Shown piece by piece: positions 36,863 through 47,337 of a stretch of 64,000 nt of DNA. The number at the start of each line of letters is the position of its first letter. Position 1 is the first letter of the stretch. Position numbers and translations under genes: made by a program. The notes below the pieces were generated by a model, which was not told the DNA's origin, made no database searches, and saw only the letters and a list, made by a program, of their open reading frames with translations. The DNA lies in the NCBI GenBank assembly GCA_024276495.1, contig JAJRXC010000083.1, positions 52,252 to 116,251 of the forward strand, read 5' to 3'. This DNA is from Actinomycetes bacterium (GTDB lineage Bacteria > Actinomycetota > Acidimicrobiia > Acidimicrobiales > Aldehydirespiratoraceae).

Positions 36863-36866
36863 TACT
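36861..36866 (+). promoter_or_regulatory. Probable -10 box for the substrate-binding lipoprotein
   Basis: TATACT lies 38 bases before the ATG at 36904, within a GC-rich stretch. A weak TGGATT 18 bases upstream could be the -35. A good Shine-Dalgarno, GGAGG, follows at 36893-36897. Confidence 0.5.
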
Positions 36867-36903
36867 CTCCCGACCGCTCGGCCGATCGCTCTGGAGGGAA
36901 CCG

Positions 36904-38334
36904 ATGACCATCACCCGAGGACGTGGCGTCCCGCGGCTGCTCGCGCTGCTCACAAGTCTCACCCTGATCGCTGCGGCCTGTGGCAGCGACAACGACACCG
37001 GCGGCGAAAGCCCCGGCACGGAGACCTCCGAGGCCCCCGACAGCCCCGAATCCCCCGACGACTCCGACGCTCCCGACGACCCGGACACTCCCGATGCGCC
37101 CGAGGCCGATCCCGACGCGCCGCTCACCGCGTCGTACAAGGGCGTCAGCGAGACAACGATCACCGTCGGGGTCGCCATGCTCGACTTCGCGATCCTGAAG
37201 GATCTCGGCCTCGTCCCCGCCGGCTGGGGAGACCAGCAAGCCGTGTGGGAAGCCCTCATCGCCGACCTCAACGACAATGGCGGGATCCAAGGCCGCCAGG
37301 TCGAGGCCGTCTACGAGTTCTACTCGCCGATCGACCCGGCCGACGCCACTCGCGTGTGCACCGCGCTCACCGAGGACAACGACGTGTTCGCGGTGCTCGG
37401 CGGGTTCGTCGGACCCCTCGCCGGCACCGTCGACCCGTGCATCACCGGGCTCAACGAGACGATCCTCGTCGGCGGCGACCAGAACGCCGAGGAGCTCTCC
37501 CAGTCGGTCGCCCCGTGGTACCAGCCCGGTGCCAGCGCCGAGGCGTCCACCGAAATCTTGTTGAACCTGTTGGCCGAGACCGGGCGACTCGACGGGGCCC
37601 GCGTGTTCGTGCTCGGGGGGCAGGCCGACGAAGCCGGCCACGACCCGGCCATCCGCGCCCTCGAGGACCGCGGCATCGAAGTCGTCGGTGACGACATCAT
37701 CGTCGCACCCGACGGCGACACTCCGGCCCAGGACAGCGAGTTGCAGATCATCACCGAACAGATCAAGAACAGCGCCGCCACCGCGGTGCTCATCCACGGC
37801 ACGCCATCGGCCGCCATCAGGGGCCTCGGCGCGGCAGGTCTCAACACCGAGCTCGACATCTGGTCGAACAACATCGCGAGCCTCAACAACCTCGGTGCGA
37901 CGATCGCCGACAAGTCGATCGCCAACGGTGTGCTCGCCGCGTCCGGACCCGACGACACCGCGATCTTCGACGACCCGCTCTACCAGTCGCAGTGCAGCGA
38001 CGTCGTGGCCACCGCGGTTCCCGACGCCGACATCCGCACGCCCCAGGACTACGCCGAGGAAGACGAGAACTGGTTCAACCCGATCCGTCGCTACTGCCGC
38101 CACCTGAGCCTGTTCACCCAGATCGCCGACGCGGCCGGGCCCGTGCTGACCCAGGACAGCTTCGTCGCCGGGGCCGAGACCCTCACCGACTTCTCGATGC
38201 CCGGCTCACCCAACGCCTCCCTGTCGGCCGACAAGCTCTTCGCCGAGGACAGCTTCGCCCTCGCCGAGTACGACGCCGCCGCCGGCGACGGCATGGCCGT
38301 CCCGATCAGCGAGTCGATCGACATCTTCCCGTAG
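36904..38334 (+). CDS. Branched-chain-amino-acid-type ABC substrate-binding lipoprotein
   Basis: A 476-aa solute-binding lipoprotein (lipobox LIAAAC, Cys22). An acidic Asp/Pro/Ser linker (about 25-72) is followed by a type I periplasmic-binding fold of the LivK/Peripla_BP_6 kind: TITVGVAML, LIADLNDNGGIQGRQVE, FYSPIDPADATRVCTALTED and VFAVLGGFVGP. No permease or ATPase genes follow, so it is an orphan receptor or works with a distant transporter. The operator in front suggests ligand-induced expression through the TetR gene. ATG 36904 has a strong ribosome site. Confidence 0.88.
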   Translation: MTITRGRGVPRLLALLTSLTLIAAACGSDNDTGGESPGTETSEAPDSPESPDDSDAPDDPDTPDAPEADPDAPLTASYKGVSETTITVGVAMLDFAILKDLGLVPAGWGDQQAVWEALIADLNDNGGIQGRQVEAVYEFYSPIDPADATRVCTALTEDNDVFAVLGGFVGPLAGTVDPCITGLNETILVGGDQNAEELSQSVAPWYQPGASAEASTEILLNLLAETGRLDGARVFVLGGQADEAGHDPAIRALEDRGIEVVGDDIIVAPDGDTPAQDSELQIITEQIKNSAATAVLIHGTPSAAIRGLGAAGLNTELDIWSNNIASLNNLGATIADKSIANGVLAASGPDDTAIFDDPLYQSQCSDVVATAVPDADIRTPQDYAEEDENWFNPIRRYCRHLSLFTQIADAAGPVLTQDSFVAGAETLTDFSMPGSPNASLSADKLFAEDSFALAEYDAAAGDGMAVPISESIDIFP

Positions 38335-38342
38335 CCTGCCGA

Positions 38343-39719
38343 TCAGCACTCGTGCCAGTGGGCGTCGTCGGCCAGGAGCCGGTCGGCTTCGGCCGGACCC
38401 CACGACCCCTGCCGGTACAGCACCGACGTCGGTCGTTCGGTCAACACCTGCTCGATGACCCGCCAGGATTCCTCGACACCGTCCTGGCGGGCGAACAAGC
38501 GCGCATCTCCGGCCAACGCATCGCCGAGGAGCCGCTCGTAGGCGGCCGCGCCATCTCCTCCCAACGCCTCTTCGTAGTCGACCTCGAGATCGACGGGGCA
38601 CGACACCATCCCGATGCCCGGGACCTTCGCCTGCATCGTCAAGATGATCGTGTTGTCCGGCTTCATCCGGAACCGCAGGACGTTGGCGCTGGGTTCACCC
38701 CCATCATCGAAGATCGCGCTCGGCGGCTCGCGAAACTCGACGACGGCTTCGGTCACCGTCGTCGCCATCCCCTTTCCGGCCCGGATCACGAACGGCACTC
38801 CGGCCCAACGCCATGAATCGATCCACAAACGGAGGGCGACGAAGGTCTCCGTGTCGGAATCCTCGGCCACGCCCTCCTCGTCGCGGTAGCCCTCGTACTG
38901 ACCCCGCACGATGTCGTCGGCGGTGAGCGTGCGGGTGGCCCGCATGACCTTCACCTTCTCGTCGCGCAGCGAGTCGGGGTCGCCCGAGACCGGCGGCTCC
39001 ATCGCCAGCAAGGCGACGATCTGAAGGAGGTGGTTCTGCACGACATCCCGCAGCGCGCCGACATCGTCGTAGAACGCGCCACGGCCCTCGATCCCGAACG
39101 ACTCGGCCATCGTGATCTGCACCGACGCGACATGGTTGCGGTTCCAGACCGGTTCGAGAATCGCGTTGGCGAACCGGAAGACGAGCAGGTTCTGGACCGG
39201 TTCCTTCCCCAGGAAGTGATCGATTCGGAACACATCGGACTCGTCGAAGTGGCGATGCAGGATCCCGTTGAGCTCGACCGCCGACGCGTAGTCACGACCG
39301 AACGGCTTCTCGACGATGATGCGCCCGCCTTCGTTCAGGCCGACCTGGGCGAGCCCGGTGGCGACGTCGTCGAAGAGACTGGGCGGAACTGCCAGATACG
39401 CGACCGGGTGGGCGGCCCCGGAGATCAGCTCGGCCAGCCGGTCGAACGTCGCCGTGTCGCGATAGTCGCCGGACACGAACCGCAACCGGGCGAGAAGCCG
39501 GCCGAGGATCTGGTCGTCGAGCTCCGGGCCGAACTCCTCCAGCGCGGCCCGGCCGTGCGCACGGAACCCTTCATCGTCGAGCTCGGTGCGGCCGACCCCG
39601 ATCACCGGGACATCGAGACGGCCGTCCCGCTCCAGCTCGTAGAGGGCGGGGAACAGCTTGCGTCGCGACAGGTCGCCGCTGGCCCCGAACAGCACGAGAA
39701 CATCACCGGCGACGTTCAT
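38343..39719 (-). CDS. zwf: Glucose-6-phosphate 1-dehydrogenase
   Basis: A 458-aa enzyme of the oxidative pentose phosphate pathway. The NADP-binding loop [10 protein letters not shown] is at about 12-21, the catalytic site is [13 protein letters not shown] (His as the base), and [26 protein letters not shown] and RAGKGM follow. Its start overlaps the gnd stop by four bases, so the two dehydrogenases are made together. It ends eight bases from the convergent lipoprotein gene. Confidence 0.96.
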   Translation of the reverse strand: MNVAGDVLVLFGASGDLSRRKLFPALYELERDGRLDVPVIGVGRTELDDEGFRAHGRAALEEFGPELDDQILGRLLARLRFVSGDYRDTATFDRLAELISGAAHPVAYLAVPPSLFDDVATGLAQVGLNEGGRIIVEKPFGRDYASAVELNGILHRHFDESDVFRIDHFLGKEPVQNLLVFRFANAILEPVWNRNHVASVQITMAESFGIEGRGAFYDDVGALRDVVQNHLLQIVALLAMEPPVSGDPDSLRDEKVKVMRATRTLTADDIVRGQYEGYRDEEGVAEDSDTETFVALRLWIDSWRWAGVPFVIRAGKGMATTVTEAVVEFREPPSAIFDDGGEPSANVLRFRMKPDNTIILTMQAKVPGIGMVSCPVDLEVDYEEALGGDGAAAYERLLGDALAGDARLFARQDGVEESWRVIEQVLTERPTSVLYRQGSWGPAEADRLLADDAHWHEC

Positions 39720-40741
39720 CCGACGTCCTCCGCCGACTTCTCGAGGTGGCCGCCGAACGCGTGCCGCATGGCCGACAGGACCTTGCCCGCCATCTCGTCG
39801 TTGCCTCGGCTGGCGAAACGTTGATGGACCGCGGCGGTGAGCACCGAGGCCGGCACCCCGAGATCGATGGCGGCCTGGGCCGTCCACCGGCCCTCCCCGG
39901 AATCGCTGACGCGACCCTCGTAGGCGTCGAGCCCGGGGTCCCTCGCGAAGGCACCGGCGGTGAGGTCGAGCAGCCACGACTCGATCACCGAGCCGCGCCG
40001 CCACAGCTCGGTGATCGCGCCCAGGTCGAGGTCGTAGCGGTAGGCGCCGGGGTCTCGCAACGGTGCCGTCTCCGCGTCGGCCGCCCGCTCGGCCGAACCG
40101 AGATCGGCGCGGTCCAAGAGGTTGAGCCCTTCGGCGATAGCCGCCATCATGCCGTATTCGATTCCGTTGTGGACCATCTTGACGAAGTGTCCGGCACCAC
40201 TCGGACCGCAATGGAGCCATCCCCTCTCGGCCGGGACCACGTCGCCGGTGCGGCCGGGAGTTCTCGGCGCCGCATCGGTGCCGGGAGAGATCGTGTCGAG
40301 GATCGGTTCGAGGCCGGCGACCACGTCGGGACTGCCGCCGACCATCAGGCAGTAGCCGCGTTCGAGGCCGTGCACACCACCCGACGTGCCGATGTCGACG
40401 AGATGCACACCCCGCGCCGCCAGGGCCGCGCCTCGGGCCAGATCGTCGTTCCAGTTCGAGTTGCCCCCGTCGATGACGACGTCACCGGCGTCGAGCACGT
40501 TCGCCACGGCGTCGACGACCGCACCCGTCACCCCGGCCGGCACCATCACCCAGACGACCCTCGGTGTCGTCAGCGCCGCGGCCATGTCGTCGAGCGACGC
40601 CGCGCCGATCGCCCCCTCGCGCGCCAACTCGGCGACCGCCGCCGCGTCGAGGTCGTTGACCACGACTTCGTGGCCACCCGCCATCAACCGCCGGGTGAGA
40701 TCGCCACCCATCCGCCCGAGACCAACCATTGCGATGCGCAT
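39716..40741 (-). CDS. gnd: 6-phosphogluconate dehydrogenase, decarboxylating (GntZ/YqeC-like short type)
   Basis: A 341-aa member of the short Gnd group. It has the dinucleotide motif GLGRMG, the substrate motif [10 protein letters not shown], the catalytic Lys/Asn region [21 protein letters not shown] and the C-terminal [24 protein letters not shown]. The short type often uses NAD. A small insert around residues 145-165 is somewhat unusual. It is first of the gnd-zwf pair and divergent from the acyl-CoA synthetase. Confidence 0.94.
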   Translation of the reverse strand: MRIAMVGLGRMGGDLTRRLMAGGHEVVVNDLDAAAVAELAREGAIGAASLDDMAAALTTPRVVWVMVPAGVTGAVVDAVANVLDAGDVVIDGGNSNWNDDLARGAALAARGVHLVDIGTSGGVHGLERGYCLMVGGSPDVVAGLEPILDTISPGTDAAPRTPGRTGDVVPAERGWLHCGPSGAGHFVKMVHNGIEYGMMAAIAEGLNLLDRADLGSAERAADAETAPLRDPGAYRYDLDLGAITELWRRGSVIESWLLDLTAGAFARDPGLDAYEGRVSDSGEGRWTAQAAIDLGVPASVLTAAVHQRFASRGNDEMAGKVLSAMRHAFGGHLEKSAEDVG

Positions 40742-40855
40742 CGAGACTCCCTTGCCCACGAGGCCGACGATGCCGAGATGTCGCCGGTTTCGCCCATCAT
40801 CGCAGGGTTGCCGGGCGGCCGGGCACCGTGCGAACGAACGTGTCAACCTGAGGGG

Positions 40856-42424
40856 ATGAAAGAGCTCATCTACCAGCGCATGTTCCTCGCCGCGGCCGAT
40901 CGGTTCTCCGAACGCACCGCGATCATCGACGGGGAGCACCGGTCGACGTATCGACAACACGCCGACCGCACGCTCCGGCTGACCCGGGCCCTCGGCGAAC
41001 GACTCGACGTCGACCGGACCGACCGATTCGCGGTGATGGCCCTGAACAGCCACGAGTACTTCGAGCTCTACCACGCGGCGTTCCTGGGCGGCGGCGTGAT
41101 CAACCCGCTCAATCTCCGGCTCGCCGGCAAGGAGCTCGACTACATCATCCGCGACTCCGGAACCGAGGTGATCTTCGCCGACGCCTTCTTCGCCGGCGCG
41201 ATCCGCGAGGCGCTCGACGCGTCGGACGAACCCAACGACGTCCGGCAGATCGTCCTGATCGGCGAGGGCGACGTGCCCCACGACCTGACCTACGACGACC
41301 TGATCGACGGGGTCGACGCGGTCGAACCGGACGAGCCCGAAGAACACGACCCGGTCGTGTTGATGTACACCGGCGGCACGACCGGCCTCCCCAAGGGGGT
41401 GCTGCTCGACCACCGCGCCGAGATGCTGAACCTCTACCACGTCGCGATCGTCTTCGGCTTCGAGGACGACGCCGTCAACCTCGTCCAGACCCCGATGTTC
41501 CACGCTGCCTCGATGGCCGCGATTCTCGGGACGCCGACGAGCGGCGGCACCGCGGTCACCATCCCGCTGTTCGATCCCGCGGGGGTGATGTCGCTGATCG
41601 AGGCCCACGGCGTGACCCAGACCGTGATGGTCCCGACGATGATCGGCATGTTGCTCTCACATCCCGAGTTCGAACCGGAGCGCCTGGCCTCGCTGCGACA
41701 GCTGATCTACGGCGCGTCGCCGATGCCGGCGGCCATCCTCGACACGATTCTGGGCACCTTTCCCGACCTCGAGGTGCTCCAGGGCTACGGAATGACGGAG
41801 TGTTCGTCGGTGCTCACGATTCTCGGGGCCCGAGAGCACCGTGAGGGCGGCGCGCGACTGCGCTCGGCCGGGTTGCCGGTGACGGGCACGGCCCTGTCGA
41901 TCCGCGGCGAAGACGGCGCGGAGGTCGCCCGCGGCGAGACCGGCGAGGTCTGGGCCCGCGGCGGCAACTTCATGATCGAGTACTGGAACAAGCCGGAGGC
42001 CACCGCGGAGGTGTTCGCCGACGGCTGGTACCACACGGGCGACGCCGGCTACCTCGACGACGAGGGCTACCTGTTCCTGGTCGATCGGGTGAAGGACATG
42101 ATCGTGACCGGCGGGGAGAACGTCTACTCCGCCGAGGTCGAGAGCGCGTTGTCGAAGCACGCGGCGGTGGAGCAGGTCGCGGTGATCGGGATTCCCCACG
42201 ACACATGGGGGGAACAGGTCCACGCCATCGTGGTTCTCGCCGTCGGCGCCGAGGCCGACGCCGACGAGCTCCAGGCGTTCGCCCGCGAGTCGATCGCCGG
42301 CTACAAGGTGCCGAAGTCGATCGAGTTCCGAACCGATCCCTTGCCGCTCTCGGGCGCGATGAAGGTCCTCAAGAGGGATCTGCGGGCCCCGTACTGGGAA
42401 GGTCACGGCCGCGCGGTCAACTGA
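40856..42424 (+). CDS. Acyl-CoA synthetase (AMP-forming)
   Basis: A 522-aa ANL-superfamily ligase. The ATP-grip loop is YTGGTTGLPKG (about 166-176), A5 is QGYGMTECS, A7 is WYHTGDAGYLDDEGY, A8 is VDRVKDMIVTGGENVY, and the C-terminal catalytic Lys is in PLSGAMKVLKRDLR. Probably a fatty-acid or aromatic-acid CoA ligase; the substrate is not determinable. The ATG at 40856 follows GAGGGG. It is convergent with the large operon that ends at 42464. Confidence 0.9.
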   Translation: MKELIYQRMFLAAADRFSERTAIIDGEHRSTYRQHADRTLRLTRALGERLDVDRTDRFAVMALNSHEYFELYHAAFLGGGVINPLNLRLAGKELDYIIRDSGTEVIFADAFFAGAIREALDASDEPNDVRQIVLIGEGDVPHDLTYDDLIDGVDAVEPDEPEEHDPVVLMYTGGTTGLPKGVLLDHRAEMLNLYHVAIVFGFEDDAVNLVQTPMFHAASMAAILGTPTSGGTAVTIPLFDPAGVMSLIEAHGVTQTVMVPTMIGMLLSHPEFEPERLASLRQLIYGASPMPAAILDTILGTFPDLEVLQGYGMTECSSVLTILGAREHREGGARLRSAGLPVTGTALSIRGEDGAEVARGETGEVWARGGNFMIEYWNKPEATAEVFADGWYHTGDAGYLDDEGYLFLVDRVKDMIVTGGENVYSAEVESALSKHAAVEQVAVIGIPHDTWGEQVHAIVVLAVGAEADADELQAFARESIAGYKVPKSIEFRTDPLPLSGAMKVLKRDLRAPYWEGHGRAVN

Positions 42425-42463
42425 TCGCGCCGTCGCAACAGTCTCCTCGAACCGGCCCGTTGC

Positions 42464-44737
42464 TCAGCGGGTCAGGGCGGCCAGCACCTTCGACGGGGTG
42501 AGGGGGAAGCTGTCGAACCACACGCCGGTGGCATCGTGCACCGCCGCGATCACCGCGGGGGCATAGGTGAGGTACGGCATCTCGGCCATGCCCCGGGCTC
42601 CCCAGGGGCCGAGCGGGTCGGCGCACTCGAGGATCACGCTGTCGACCTCGGTCGGGATGTCGCCGATCCCGGGGATCAGATACTGCGAGAGACGAGGGTT
42701 GCGGATCCGGCCCTCGGTCACCACCAGGTTCTCGCTGAGCACATAGCCGTGCGCCTGCACGACCGCACCCTCGATCTGCCCCTTCACCAACGCGGGATTG
42801 ATCGCACGGCCGACATCGTGGGTGGACACGACCCGGTCGACCCGGATGTGCCCCGTTCCCGTGTCGACGGTGACGTCGACGGACTGGGCCATGTAGCCGT
42901 AGGAGAAGTTCGGCACCCCGGCGCCGGTCTCGGGGTCCAACACGTCGGTGGGAGGCGGCACGTAGCGGAACACGCCGATCGCCGGCCGGTCGCCGTCGCG
43001 CCAGGCCTTCTCGGCCTCCTCGACCGCACCGAGCACGGAGTTCCCGGCCATGAACGTGAGACGAGACGCCGACGCCGAGCCGGAGTCGCCCGACGTGGCG
43101 GTGTCGGAGAACCGGCCCCGGACCCGAACGAGGTCGACCCCGGCCGCGTCGGCGGTCATCTGCAGGATCGCCGCGTGGTTGCCCTGCCCCACCTCGGCGC
43201 CGGCGTGGAAGACCTCGACCTCACGCGGGCGGTCGTCGTCGACGTCGCCGTGGAAGCGCACCTCGGCCTCGCAGCGCTCGGGAAACCCGAAGCTGAAACC
43301 GACGTTCTTGATCCCGACCGCGAATCCTCGTCCCCGGACCAGCGCGGGTTCCTCGGCCGGGAGCGACACCACCGGGTTGAACGGTGTCGACGACCCGAGC
43401 GGCCCGGTCGACGTGGCCCGCTCGGCACACGCCTCGATCACCTCCGGGAGGCTCACCCCTTCGGGCATCGGGGTCTGGGTGATCCCGATGCTCCCCTCCC
43501 GCAGCATGTTGATCCGACGAAGCTCGATCGGGTCGATGTCGAGGGCGACGGCGAGCTTGTTCATCTGGGTCTCGGCGACGAACGCGCCCTGGGGGCCGCC
43601 GAATCCGCGGAAGGCACCACCCGGAACGGAGTGGGTGTAGACCGCGTGGCTGTCGATCCGGGCGTTGGGCACCTCGTAGGCACCGGCGACCAGGACGTGG
43701 GCGTTGCCCAACACCTTGTTGGTCGTGTAGTTGTAGGCGCCCGCGTCGAACCACACATCGGCCTCGACGGCGGTGATCCGGCCGTCTGCGGTGGCGCCGA
43801 GCCGGGCATCGATCCGGGCCCGATGACGTTTGTGGTGGCCGACGATCGATTCCTCGCGTGACCACCGACAGTGCACCGGCCGGTCGATGCCGAGCTCGCG
43901 GAGCTTGCGAACCGCCAACGCCACCACGATCTGGAGACTCATGTCCTCCTTGCCGCCGAAGGCACCGCCGATGGCCGGGTAGAGCACCCGTATCTCGTCG
44001 TCGGCCACATCGAGGGCGTGGGCGATCTGCTCGCGGTCCTCGTGGGCCCACTGGCCCGACGTCTCGACCGTGATCCGGCCCGCCTCGTCGACCCAGCCCG
44101 ACGCCGCCTCGACCTGAAGATACGCGTGCTCCTGGTGGGGGAGCTCGTAGGTTCCCTCGATCACGACGTCCGCGGCCGCCCATCCCGCGTCCATGTCGCC
44201 CCGGCGGATCTTCAAGCCGTAGTAGTCGTTGGAAGGGGCCGTCTCGGCGTGGACGAGCACCTCGTCGGTGCGGGCCGCGTCGAGGTCGGCGACGAGCGGG
44301 AGCTGCTCCCACTCGGTGCGGATCGCGTCGGCCGCCCGGGTTGCCTGCTCGACCGTCTCCGCGATGACCACAGCCAGCTGGTCGGCTTCCCAGCGGCTCA
44401 CGTCGCAACGGACCTCGCTGCGCCCGGTGTGCTCGATGCCGACGAGCACCGGCTGGTCGAACATGGTGAGGCCGTACTCGTTGACCGGCACGTCGGCCGA
44501 TGTCACCACCGCCACGACCCCTTCGCACTCGACGGCAGCCGAGCAGTCGAGGCTCACGAGCCGGGCATGGGGCTGGTTGGTGAACACCACCACCGCGGCC
44601 AACGCCCCGGCAGGCCGGCGATCCGCGGGGTAGCCGGCCACACCGGTCACCTTCTCAAGGGCGTCGTGGCGGACCTCGGGCGTCCCGACGCCGCCCCGCG
44701 CCACCCGATCGGCCCCGGTGGTCGAATCGGCGGTCAT
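42464..44737 (-). CDS. Molybdenum hydroxylase large subunit (xanthine dehydrogenase family)
   Basis: A 757-aa molybdopterin-binding subunit. Typical regions: TPEVRHDALEKVTGVAGYPAD at the start, the PAIGGAFGGKED cofactor loop, PGGAFRGFGGPQG, GAEVGQGNHAAILQMTA, TATSGDSGSASASRLT and near the end GARGMAEMP, whose Glu would be the catalytic base. It is the last gene of the nine-gene operon and overlaps the FAD/2Fe-2S gene by four bases, which supplies its partner domains. The substrate could be xanthine or another N-heterocycle. No XdhC-type insertion chaperone is visible. Confidence 0.9.
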   Translation of the reverse strand: MTADSTTGADRVARGGVGTPEVRHDALEKVTGVAGYPADRRPAGALAAVVVFTNQPHARLVSLDCSAAVECEGVVAVVTSADVPVNEYGLTMFDQPVLVGIEHTGRSEVRCDVSRWEADQLAVVIAETVEQATRAADAIRTEWEQLPLVADLDAARTDEVLVHAETAPSNDYYGLKIRRGDMDAGWAAADVVIEGTYELPHQEHAYLQVEAASGWVDEAGRITVETSGQWAHEDREQIAHALDVADDEIRVLYPAIGGAFGGKEDMSLQIVVALAVRKLRELGIDRPVHCRWSREESIVGHHKRHRARIDARLGATADGRITAVEADVWFDAGAYNYTTNKVLGNAHVLVAGAYEVPNARIDSHAVYTHSVPGGAFRGFGGPQGAFVAETQMNKLAVALDIDPIELRRINMLREGSIGITQTPMPEGVSLPEVIEACAERATSTGPLGSSTPFNPVVSLPAEEPALVRGRGFAVGIKNVGFSFGFPERCEAEVRFHGDVDDDRPREVEVFHAGAEVGQGNHAAILQMTADAAGVDLVRVRGRFSDTATSGDSGSASASRLTFMAGNSVLGAVEEAEKAWRDGDRPAIGVFRYVPPPTDVLDPETGAGVPNFSYGYMAQSVDVTVDTGTGHIRVDRVVSTHDVGRAINPALVKGQIEGAVVQAHGYVLSENLVVTEGRIRNPRLSQYLIPGIGDIPTEVDSVILECADPLGPWGARGMAEMPYLTYAPAVIAAVHDATGVWFDSFPLTPSKVLAALTR

Positions 44738-46227
44738 GTCGGCTCGTCCGACGCCGTGCGGATCGCCTGGGCGATCGGGTAGTAGCCGGTGCAGCGACAC
44801 AGGTTGCCCGACAGGCCGAGCGAGATCTGCGCGTCGGTCGGTGCCGGGCACTCTTCGAGCAGGGCGGCGCCGGCAACGAGGAAGCCGGGGATGCAGAACC
44901 CGCACTGGACCGCGAAGTCGTCGATGAAGGCGTCCTGGAGGGGATGCAACCCGTCGGCGTCGGCGAGTCCCTCGACGGTCACGATCTCGCCGCCGTCGGC
45001 CTGGGCCGCGGACACGAGACAGCTCATCACCGCCGCGCCGTCGAGTTGCACCGTGCAGGCGCCGCACTCCCCCTCGGCACATCCCTCCTTGACGCCCGCA
45101 CAGGCAGTCGAGGCGTGTTCGCGGAGCCAGTCGAGCAGGGTGCTTCCCGCGGCGCCCGAGCCGGAGGCCGGGGAACCGTTGAGGGTGACCTCGATCACAT
45201 CGGCGTCGTCGATGTCCGCGCGAGGCGGCGCCGACGGGAGCCGGCGACTTCCGAGCATCGGCGGGTCGGCCGGCCACTGGGCGTCGGCGGCGTCGGCGGC
45301 GAGGGTCCGAAGCGCGCGGCCGATCATCGTTCGGGTGACCGCGATCCGGTAGTCGGCGGTCGCTCGCACATCGTCGATCGGGGTGATCAACTCGGCCACC
45401 GCGTCGGCCGCGGCCGCGATGCGGTCGGCATCGAGCGGCCCGCCGACGAGGGCATCGGCGAAGGCCGGCACCGACACGACGGTCGCGGCCACGCTGCCGA
45501 CCGCGAGGCGCGCCGCGCGCACGACCGGCGCCGAGTCGTCGTCGACGGGGGCCAGGTCGAGCACCATCGCCGCGTGCACGACGGAGATCGCCTGGGCCCG
45601 ACGCAGGCCGAGCTTCACCCACATCCCCCGCCGACCGGCTCGCAACTTCGGAACACGGATCGCCGTGATGAGCTCGAAGCGGTCGCGGACCGTGGCTCGG
45701 AACCCGGTGAAGAAGTCGCCCACCGCGACGTCGCGAGTCGTCACCTCACCGCCGACGAGGCGGGAGAGCACGATCGTGGCGTCGAGCGCCATCAGCGCGC
45801 TGATCGAGTCGTTGGCCGGGCTCGCGGTGGCGAGGTTGCCGGCGATCGTGGCCCGGTTCCGGAGCTGCGGTGAGCCGATCTCCAGACAGGCCTGGGCCAG
45901 CGGCAGGGCATCCCGCCGAAACCGCGGGTCGGCGACCACCTGGTTGTGGGTCACGCCGCCGGCCAGGACCAGCTCATCGGACGTCTCGGTGATGTCGCGG
46001 GCCCCGGCGATCGCGCTCAGGTCGACGAGGGTGACCGGCGGACCCGACGAGCGAGCCAGGTCGAGCAACAAGTCGGTGCCGCCGGCGACCGGCCGGGCGC
46101 CGGGATGGTCGTCCAACGCGGCCAGCGCCGTCGCCCAGGTGCCGGGCCGGAGGACCCGCGTGACCGGGGTGGACGGGCGCTGGACCTCGTGGAGCGCGCC
46201 GACGGTCGTGGGTTCGGACGAGCTCAC
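44734..46227 (-). CDS. Fused FAD-binding and 2Fe-2S subunit of molybdenum hydroxylase
   Basis: A 497-aa protein uniting the medium and small subunits. The FAD_binding_5 domain comes first (about 22-290): PVAGGTDLLLDLARS, then GSPQLRNRATIAGNLATASP. The 2Fe-2S part follows (about 338-497): GCAEGECGACTVQLDG and C(x2)C motifs CGFC and CRCTG, eight Cys for two clusters. The order FAD then Fe-S is the reverse of eukaryotic xanthine dehydrogenase. It probably passes electrons from the large subunit just downstream to NAD or another acceptor. Confidence 0.9.
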   Translation of the reverse strand: MSSSEPTTVGALHEVQRPSTPVTRVLRPGTWATALAALDDHPGARPVAGGTDLLLDLARSSGPPVTLVDLSAIAGARDITETSDELVLAGGVTHNQVVADPRFRRDALPLAQACLEIGSPQLRNRATIAGNLATASPANDSISALMALDATIVLSRLVGGEVTTRDVAVGDFFTGFRATVRDRFELITAIRVPKLRAGRRGMWVKLGLRRAQAISVVHAAMVLDLAPVDDDSAPVVRAARLAVGSVAATVVSVPAFADALVGGPLDADRIAAAADAVAELITPIDDVRATADYRIAVTRTMIGRALRTLAADAADAQWPADPPMLGSRRLPSAPPRADIDDADVIEVTLNGSPASGSGAAGSTLLDWLREHASTACAGVKEGCAEGECGACTVQLDGAAVMSCLVSAAQADGGEIVTVEGLADADGLHPLQDAFIDDFAVQCGFCIPGFLVAGAALLEECPAPTDAQISLGLSGNLCRCTGYYPIAQAIRTASDEPT

Positions 46228-47333
46228 CCGCGTTCGATCCCGGTGAACAGCACGGCGACGCGCGAGCCCGGGCGCGGTGGCACCGCGAGCACGCCGGCCA
46301 GCCCCGCGGTCCCCGTCGCCGACACCGGCACGTCGCTGGTTCGCGTCGCCAACTCGTGGGCCCGCAGGATCATGGCTTCGTCGGCGACGATCGGTTCGCC
46401 GCCGGTGGCATGGGTCCGGGCCAGAAGGGGAATCCAGTCATAGGTGACGTCGTCGAGAATACCCGACGCCACGCTGACGGGTTCGTCCTCCCACGCCCAC
46501 ATGTAGTCCTCGGGTCGGGCCCGGGCCGCGGCCCAGTCGAACCCGGGTGACAGCCGTTCCCACGCCCGACGGAGCGGCGCGCAGCCCTCGGCCTGCACCG
46601 GGAACAAGGCGACATCGCCGAGGCCGAGCGATGCCGCGGTGGCCAACGCGCCGCCACCGACCTGGACGTAGACCGCGTCGAGGTCGGCAACCTGATCAGC
46701 CAGTTCCCAACCGATCGTGCGGCCACCGTCGAAGGTCGACGGGGTGTCGGTTCCCTGGACGCTGAACGCCCGAGCCCCCGCCGCGACCGCTTCCCGGAAG
46801 CGGTGGTAGCAGGGGTCGCCGGCCTCGCCGGCGCGCCGTTCGCACACAGTGATGTCGGCACCGAGGTCGCCGAGGCGTTCCACCACCGGCCGATCGGCCC
46901 AAGGGGGAACGAAGACCTGCAACGGCCGCCCGAGCGCCCGGGCGATGACCCCGGCCGCGAGGGCGGCGTTGCCACAGCTCGCGATGGCGAGCCGATCGGC
47001 AACCGGTGCCCCCCGCTTCTCGTCGACCAGCAGCTGGAGCGCGACCCCGAAGAGGTGGCGGGACTTGTGGGAGCCGCTCACCTGGTCGACCTCGATCTTC
47101 ACATGGAGGTCGACGTCGAGGCCGGCCGCGGCGGCGAGCTCGGCCATCGCGAGGGTCGGGGTGACCCGCATCCCGCGACCGTCGACCGCCGCGACGGCGG
47201 TGTCGAGCTCCTCCACGGTGGAGACGAACCAGTCGTCACCCAATCCGGCGGCGAGCGCGGCACCGTGGCTGTCGAGCCGGTCCCGATAGGTCAGGAAGGG
47301 GTTCTCGGCCCCGACCGACGCGTCGTCGACCAT
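46224..47333 (-). CDS. PLP-dependent lyase/dehydratase-like enzyme
   Basis: A 369-aa fold-type II PLP enzyme. The Schiff-base Lys is probably Lys90 in SGSHKSRHL, the phosphate-binding loop is in ASCGNAALAAG, and a glycine-rich QVGGGALA block follows. It looks like serine/threonine dehydratase or diaminopropionate ammonia-lyase relatives but is not a close match to any I know. In this operon it is a candidate for handling the amino-acid product (for example a 2,3-diaminopropionate- or serine-like compound) of ring breakdown. ATG 47333 is chosen, 4 bases after the previous stop; an ATG at 47354 would overlap. Confidence 0.75.
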   Translation of the reverse strand: MVDDASVGAENPFLTYRDRLDSHGAALAAGLGDDWFVSTVEELDTAVAAVDGRGMRVTPTLAMAELAAAAGLDVDLHVKIEVDQVSGSHKSRHLFGVALQLLVDEKRGAPVADRLAIASCGNAALAAGVIARALGRPLQVFVPPWADRPVVERLGDLGADITVCERRAGEAGDPCYHRFREAVAAGARAFSVQGTDTPSTFDGGRTIGWELADQVADLDAVYVQVGGGALATAASLGLGDVALFPVQAEGCAPLRRAWERLSPGFDWAAARARPEDYMWAWEDEPVSVASGILDDVTYDWIPLLARTHATGGEPIVADEAMILRAHELATRTSDVPVSATGTAGLAGVLAVPPRPGSRVAVLFTGIERG

Positions 47334-47337
47334 CGCG

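Noticed and set aside
42464..45622. 1052-aa extension of the molybdenum hydroxylase large subunit
   Set aside because: The extra N-terminal part is Arg/Gly-rich out-of-frame translation of the fused FAD/2Fe-2S gene; the family start is at 44737.
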